From Pseudomonadota bacterium (GTDB taxonomy: Bacteria; Pseudomonadota; Gammaproteobacteria; Burkholderiales; Burkholderiaceae_C): a stretch of 9,578 nt of DNA. The DNA lies in contig JAEWPH010000075.1 in the NCBI GenBank assembly GCA_023460715.1, positions 1 through 9,578 of the forward strand, in the 5' to 3' direction. Shown in pieces: positions 6,822 through 9,578 of this stretch. How positions within the stretch are numbered: the first letter of the stretch is position 1; the number at the start of each line of letters is the position of its first letter. Under the pieces are notes generated by a model that saw only the letters and a program-made list of their open reading frames with translations, was not told where the DNA came from and searched no databases. Made by a program: the position numbers and the translations under genes.

Positions 6822-7005
6822 GGTCGGCGCGGAAGCGACTTGCAACGGTCACTGGATGGGGCTGGAAACGGCCAGGTCGCCCTCTACACGCCAGACCTCA
6901 ATCCTGTTTTGATAGCAGGCGCGGGCCCCGGCGGAGACACCCGGCGGCCCAGTACCGGGGTTGCGGTGTGGGTCTTCGGCCTAACGGGCGCAGAAAGCTG
7001 TCACC
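6822..7005. other. Intergenic region before the BLUF gene
   Basis: 184 bases without a recognisable gene. It contains CCTGTTTTGATAGCAGG (6903-6919), an imperfect short dyad whose TTTTGATAGC part resembles the flank of the hairpin repeat at 1691-1755 and might be a decayed copy. Further right there is a short direct repeat CCCGGCGG. I see no clear terminator for the FMN reductase gene and no convincing promoter. Confidence 0.4.
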
Positions 7006-7449
7006 ATGGTTGCTCCCCTGTCTCTGCCCATGACGCTTCCGACCGATCTATCCCAGTTCATCTATTGCAGCGTGCTCAGTCCCGACGCCGCGCCGACCTG
7101 TGTCGCCGACATCATCCGGACCGCCCGCCGCGTGAATGCAGAGCGAGAAGTCACCGGCGTGCTCGTGTTCGACGGCCAACGGTTCTGCCAGTACATCGAA
7201 GGGCCCACGCCGCACATCGCCGACCTGGCCCGACGCATCGAACGCGATCCACGGCATACCGACTTCAGCCCCCAGCACCACGGCCCGCTGTGGGGAGCGC
7301 GGCGTTTCGCCCAGTGGTCCATGGCCTACGCCCTGGCCCCCGACCTGGAACCCTTGGACCGCCTGCGCGGGCTGCGCGGACTGCCTGCCGTCGAGTTGCT
7401 GCAAGAGCTGCTGCCCGATCTGGACCTGGGGCCTCTGCAGCCCGCCTGA
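7006..7449 (+). CDS. Stand-alone BLUF-domain blue-light sensor protein
   Basis: 147 residues. BLUF domains bind FAD and sense blue light through a rearranged hydrogen-bond network around the flavin. The residues used by well-studied BLUF proteins are all present in order: Tyr20 (FIYCSV), Asn44 (ARRVNAE), Gln62 in FCQYIEG (60-66), and Trp104/Met106 in FAQWSMAY. Thus the photocycle should be intact. RIERDPRHTDF (77-87) also fits the family. Nothing enzymatic is fused: only about 38 residues follow the domain, with a Leu-rich helix (LPAVELLQELLPDL), as in short PixD-like proteins that signal through partner binding. The ATG at 7006 has a weak AGAAAG upstream; the in-frame ATG at 7030 is an alternative start. 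The output partner is unknown; neighbours are redox enzymes. Confidence 0.93.
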   Translation: MVAPLSLPMTLPTDLSQFIYCSVLSPDAAPTCVADIIRTARRVNAEREVTGVLVFDGQRFCQYIEGPTPHIADLARRIERDPRHTDFSPQHHGPLWGARRFAQWSMAYALAPDLEPLDRLRGLRGLPAVELLQELLPDLDLGPLQPA

Positions 7450-7568
7450 GGCGTACGGGCCCTCCCCGGTTCCGCCAGGAATCTGCGGCGCCGCCCTACA
7501 GAGGGCACTAAGCACGGCCACGCGCTTCGCGCTAGCATGGCGGACTGTCCAATCCTCTCGGGTTTCCC

Positions 7569-8177
7569 ATGAAGCTTTACTACAGCCCCGGCGCCTGCTC
7601 GCTGTCTCCCCACATCGCGCTGCACGAGGCCGGCCTGGCGTTCACCCCTGTGCTGGCCAGCACCAAGAGCCACAAGCTGCAGGACGGCACGGACTACTAC
7701 ACCATCAACCCGCTGGGCTACGTGCCCCTGCTGGAGCTCGACGACGGCACCCGCCTACGCGAAGGCCCGGCCATCGTCCAGTACATCGCCGACCTGGCCC
7801 CGCACAAGAACCTGGCCCCCGCCAACGGCACGCTCGCCCGCTATCGTCTTCAGGAGTGGCTGACCTTCATCGGCACCGAGCTGCACAAGGGTTTCGCCCC
7901 CTTGTTCAGGCCCACCACGCCCGAAGACTACAAGGGCATCGCCCGCCAGCAACTGCAGTCCCGCCTGCAATGGGTGGACGGCCAGCTCGACGGTAAGGAG
8001 TGGCTGATGGGCGAGCACTTCTCGGTCGCCGACGGCTATCTGTTCACCGTCTGCAACTGGAGCAAGTCCGTGGGGGTGGATCTGTCCACGTTCCAGCACC
8101 TCCAGGCCTATCTGGCCCGCGTGGGCGCCCGCCCTGCCGTACAGACGGCCCTCAAGGCCGAAGGCCTGCTGAAGTAA
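7569..8177 (+). CDS. Beta-class glutathione S-transferase
   Basis: 202 residues, the usual length for bacterial beta-class GST. The enzyme conjugates or transfers glutathione and can show peroxidase or thiol-transferase activity; it acts as a cytoplasmic dimer. Visible: thioredoxin-fold N-terminal domain starting MKLYYSPGACSLSPHIAL with Cys10, the beta-class cysteine; cis-Pro53 in GYVPLLEL; Glu65 in REGPAIVQYIAD for glutathione binding; and a helical C-terminal domain with His106 (TELHKGF), which matches the beta-class active-site His. The N-cap/hydrophobic staple region FSVADGYLF is also present. No strong Shine-Dalgarno sequence precedes the ATG. The gene is followed by a clear terminator at 8200-8240, so it ends its transcription unit. 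Confidence 0.96.
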   Translation: MKLYYSPGACSLSPHIALHEAGLAFTPVLASTKSHKLQDGTDYYTINPLGYVPLLELDDGTRLREGPAIVQYIADLAPHKNLAPANGTLARYRLQEWLTFIGTELHKGFAPLFRPTTPEDYKGIARQQLQSRLQWVDGQLDGKEWLMGEHFSVADGYLFTVCNWSKSVGVDLSTFQHLQAYLARVGARPAVQTALKAEGLLK

Positions 8178-8199
8178 GGGCTTCGCCAGCTTGCCTGCC

Positions 8200-8240
8200 A
8201 GGCCCGCGTCCGCTTCCCGCGGTGCGGGCCTTTTGCTTTC
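8200..8240 (+). terminator. Rho-independent terminator of the GST gene
   Basis: AGGCCCGC (8200-8207) pairs with GCGGGCCT (8224-8231). Inside it, CCGC (8210-8213) pairs with GCGG (8219-8222) around a TTCCC loop. The stem is followed by TTTTGCTTTC. It starts 23 bases after the GST stop codon. Confidence 0.85.
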
Positions 8241-8255
8241 CCGGCTCCGGCAAGA

Positions 8256-8271
8256 CGTTCCACGTGAAACA
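8256..8271. promoter_or_regulatory. parS: parS site between gst and the alkene reductase gene
   Basis: CGTTCCACGTGAAACA. It matches TGTTNCACGTGAAACA except for the first base. It is intergenic, 16 bases after the GST terminator and about 146 bases before the alkene reductase start. It is the rightmost parS site in the window, about 7.1 kb from the parB start. Confidence 0.88.
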
Positions 8272-8306
8272 ACGGCCGCCCAGCTAGCACAAAACGCAAG
8301 AGCCCA

Positions 8307-8336
8307 CCGCTGGTTGGTGCACTGCAGCAAAAGCGG
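8307..8336. promoter_or_regulatory. Inverted repeat, candidate operator of the alkene reductase gene
   Basis: The inner dyad TTGGTGCACTGCAGCAA (8314-8330) has arms TTG-x-TGCA and TGCA-x-CAA around a central C; only the x pair is unmatched. The outer arms CCGCT (8307-8311) and AGCGG (8332-8336) extend it. It has the size and shape of a TetR/LysR-type operator and lies 81 to 111 bases before the reductase ATG. No T-run follows, so a terminator is less likely. The regulator is not in the window. Confidence 0.45.
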
Positions 8337-8417
8337 TTTCCGGGTAACGTTCCTCCAGCTGCTGTACTGGCAGTGGCACCTCTCGATCTGCATCCAACAC
8401 GAACAAAGGATTTACCG

Positions 8418-9530
8418 ATGAGCACTCTTTTCGATCCGATCCAGGCCGGCGATCTGCAACTGGCCAACCGCATCGCGATGGCACCGCTGACGCGCAACCG
8501 CTCGCCCAACGCCATCCCCAAGGACATCACGGCCACCTACTACGCCCAGCGCGCCACGGCCGGCCTGCTCATCACCGAAGCCACCGCCATCAGCCATCAG
8601 GGCCAGGGCTATGCCGACGTGCCGGGCCTGTACGGCACGGAGCAGTTGGACGGTTGGAAGAAGGTGACGGCTGCCGTGCATGAGCGTGGCGGCAAGATCG
8701 TCACCCAGCTGTGGCACGTGGGCCGCATCTCGCACGTGGATCTGCAGCCGGACGGCGGCAAGCCCGTCGCGCCCTCGGCCATCACGGCCAAGTCCAAGAC
8801 CTACCTGATCGACAAGGCCACCGGCAAGGGCCACTTCGCGCCCACCTCCGAGCCCCGCGCGCTGGACGCCTCCGAGCTGCCCGGCATCGTGCACGACTAC
8901 GCCGCAGCCGCGCGCAACGCGGTGGAGACGGCCGGCTTCGACGGCGTGGAGATCCACGGCGCCAACGGCTACCTCCTCGACCAGTTCCTGAAGACCGGCG
9001 CCAACCAGCGCACGGACGACTACGGCGGCAGCATCGAGAACCGCGCCCGCCTGCTGCTGGAAGCCACGCGCGCCGCGGTGGACGCCATCGGCGGCGGCAA
9101 GGTCGGCATCCGCCTGTCGCCCGTCACGCCTGCCAATGACATCGTGGACGCCGATCCCCAGCCGCTCTTCGACTACGTGGTGCGCCAGCTCGCACCGCTG
9201 GGCCTGGCCTACATCCACGTCATCGAAGGCGCGACCGGCGGCCCCCGCGAAGTGGAAGGCCGTCCCTTCGACTACGCCGCGCTCAAGGCCGCCTACCGCG
9301 CCGCTGGCGGCACCGGCGCCTGGATGGTGAACAACGCGTACGACGGCGCCCTCGCTGCCCAGGCCGTGGCCACCGGCGATGCCGACATCGTCGCCTTCGG
9401 CAAGGCCTTCATCTCCAACCCCGACCTGGTGGAGCGCCTGCGCAAGGACGCACCGCTGAACCCGTGGGACCAGAGCACGTTCTACGGCGGCGGCGAGAAA
9501 GGCTACACCGACTACCCGACGCTCTCCTGA
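8418..9530 (+). CDS. Old Yellow Enzyme family alkene reductase (NemA/XenB-like)
   Basis: 370 residues, typical for bacterial Old Yellow Enzymes. These FMN-binding TIM-barrel enzymes use NAD(P)H to reduce activated C=C bonds, N-ethylmaleimide, nitrate esters and nitro compounds. Visible: [12 protein letters not shown] (17-28) with Thr25, which tunes the flavin; [12 protein letters not shown] (54-65); [10 protein letters not shown] (97-106) with Trp99; the substrate-anion-binding pair His180/Asn183 in [15 protein letters not shown] (178-192) with proton donor Tyr185; [14 protein letters not shown]; and a C-terminal [13 protein letters not shown] block as in NemA. The His/Asn pair resembles OYE1; E. 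coli NemA has His/His. ATG 8418 is chosen because AAAGGA lies about 8 bases upstream; the frame extends to an ATG at 8373 but without family sequence. It probably has its own promoter, behind the GST terminator. Confidence 0.95.
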   Translation: MSTLFDPIQAGDLQLANRIAMAPLTRNRSPNAIPKDITATYYAQRATAGLLITEATAISHQGQGYADVPGLYGTEQLDGWKKVTAAVHERGGKIVTQLWHVGRISHVDLQPDGGKPVAPSAITAKSKTYLIDKATGKGHFAPTSEPRALDASELPGIVHDYAAAARNAVETAGFDGVEIHGANGYLLDQFLKTGANQRTDDYGGSIENRARLLLEATRAAVDAIGGGKVGIRLSPVTPANDIVDADPQPLFDYVVRQLAPLGLAYIHVIEGATGGPREVEGRPFDYAALKAAYRAAGGTGAWMVNNAYDGALAAQAVATGDADIVAFGKAFISNPDLVERLRKDAPLNPWDQSTFYGGGEKGYTDYPTLS

Positions 9531-9550
9531 ACGGAGCACGGATGGCCCGG

Positions 9551-9569
9551 CCGCGGCGTCCCGCCGTGG
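9551..9569 (+). terminator. Hairpin after the alkene reductase gene, possible terminator stem (cut by window edge)
   Basis: CCGCGGCG (9551-9558) pairs with CGCCGTGG (9562-9569), one G-T wobble, around a TCC loop, 20 bases after the stop codon. GC-rich flanks could extend the stem. The window ends at 9578, so a U-tract cannot be checked. Confidence 0.35.
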
Positions 9570-9578
9570 CCCGCCGGG

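Noticed and set aside
8412..9539. 375-codon leftward open frame opposite the alkene reductase
   Set aside because: The same shadow effect. The translation is Gly/Ala/Val-rich without any family motif, while the plus strand encodes a full Old Yellow Enzyme.
9542..9578. ATG at 9542 as the start of a further gene
   Set aside because: No Shine-Dalgarno sequence at suitable spacing, only 12 Arg/Pro/Ala codons before the edge, and the sequence forms a hairpin that fits a terminator better.
1..9578. tRNA or rRNA genes, CRISPR array, insertion sequence, prophage or defence locus
   Set aside because: No cloverleaf-like tails, spaced direct repeats, transposase-like proteins or terminal inverted repeats were seen.

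Overview
The window looks like a chromosomal segment of a GC-rich betaproteobacterium, most likely of the family Comamonadaceae (Acidovorax or a close relative). This rests on the very high GC content, the protein sequences, the gene order mnmG-rsmG-transporter-parA-hydrolase-parB, and a short hairpin repeat at about 1691-1755 that resembles intergenic repeats I remember from Acidovorax-type genomes. The parABS genes and the parS sites place the segment close to the chromosome replication origin, but oriC and dnaA are not visible here.

Left part (1-5923), all transcribed leftwards. Reading in the direction of transcription, the genes are mnmG (tRNA wobble uridine modification), rsmG (16S rRNA G527 methyltransferase, overlapping mnmG by ATGA), a LysE/RhtB-type exporter, parA, an RBBP9/YdeN-type serine hydrolase, and parB. 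The start of a membrane protein follows and runs off the left edge. Gaps are short (-4, 87, 18, 84, 3 and 59 bases), so one long operon is plausible. parA and parB encode the ATPase and the CTP-dependent clamp of the chromosome segregation system. Two genes with no obvious segregation role sit within this block.

Middle (5924-6227): a 304-base divergent intergenic region between mnmG and a rightward flavoprotein gene, with one parS site inside it.

Right part (6228-9530), all transcribed rightwards: an NADPH-dependent FMN reductase family protein, a stand-alone BLUF blue-light sensor, a beta-class glutathione S-transferase with its own terminator, and an Old Yellow Enzyme family alkene reductase. 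Three of the four are predicted flavoproteins. The set looks like a redox/xenobiotic-reduction neighbourhood with a photoreceptor in it, but the gaps and the terminator argue against one operon.

The strongest non-gene signal is a cluster of five parS-type 16-mers between 3325 and 8271. One is in rsmG, two are in mnmG, one is in the divergent intergenic region and one lies just after the gst terminator. ParB from the left part presumably loads on these sites. A second signal is an imperfect inverted repeat (8307-8336) upstream of the alkene reductase, a candidate operator. I see no tRNA or rRNA genes, CRISPR array, insertion sequence, prophage or obviously new defence system. Most of the window is ordinary core genome.
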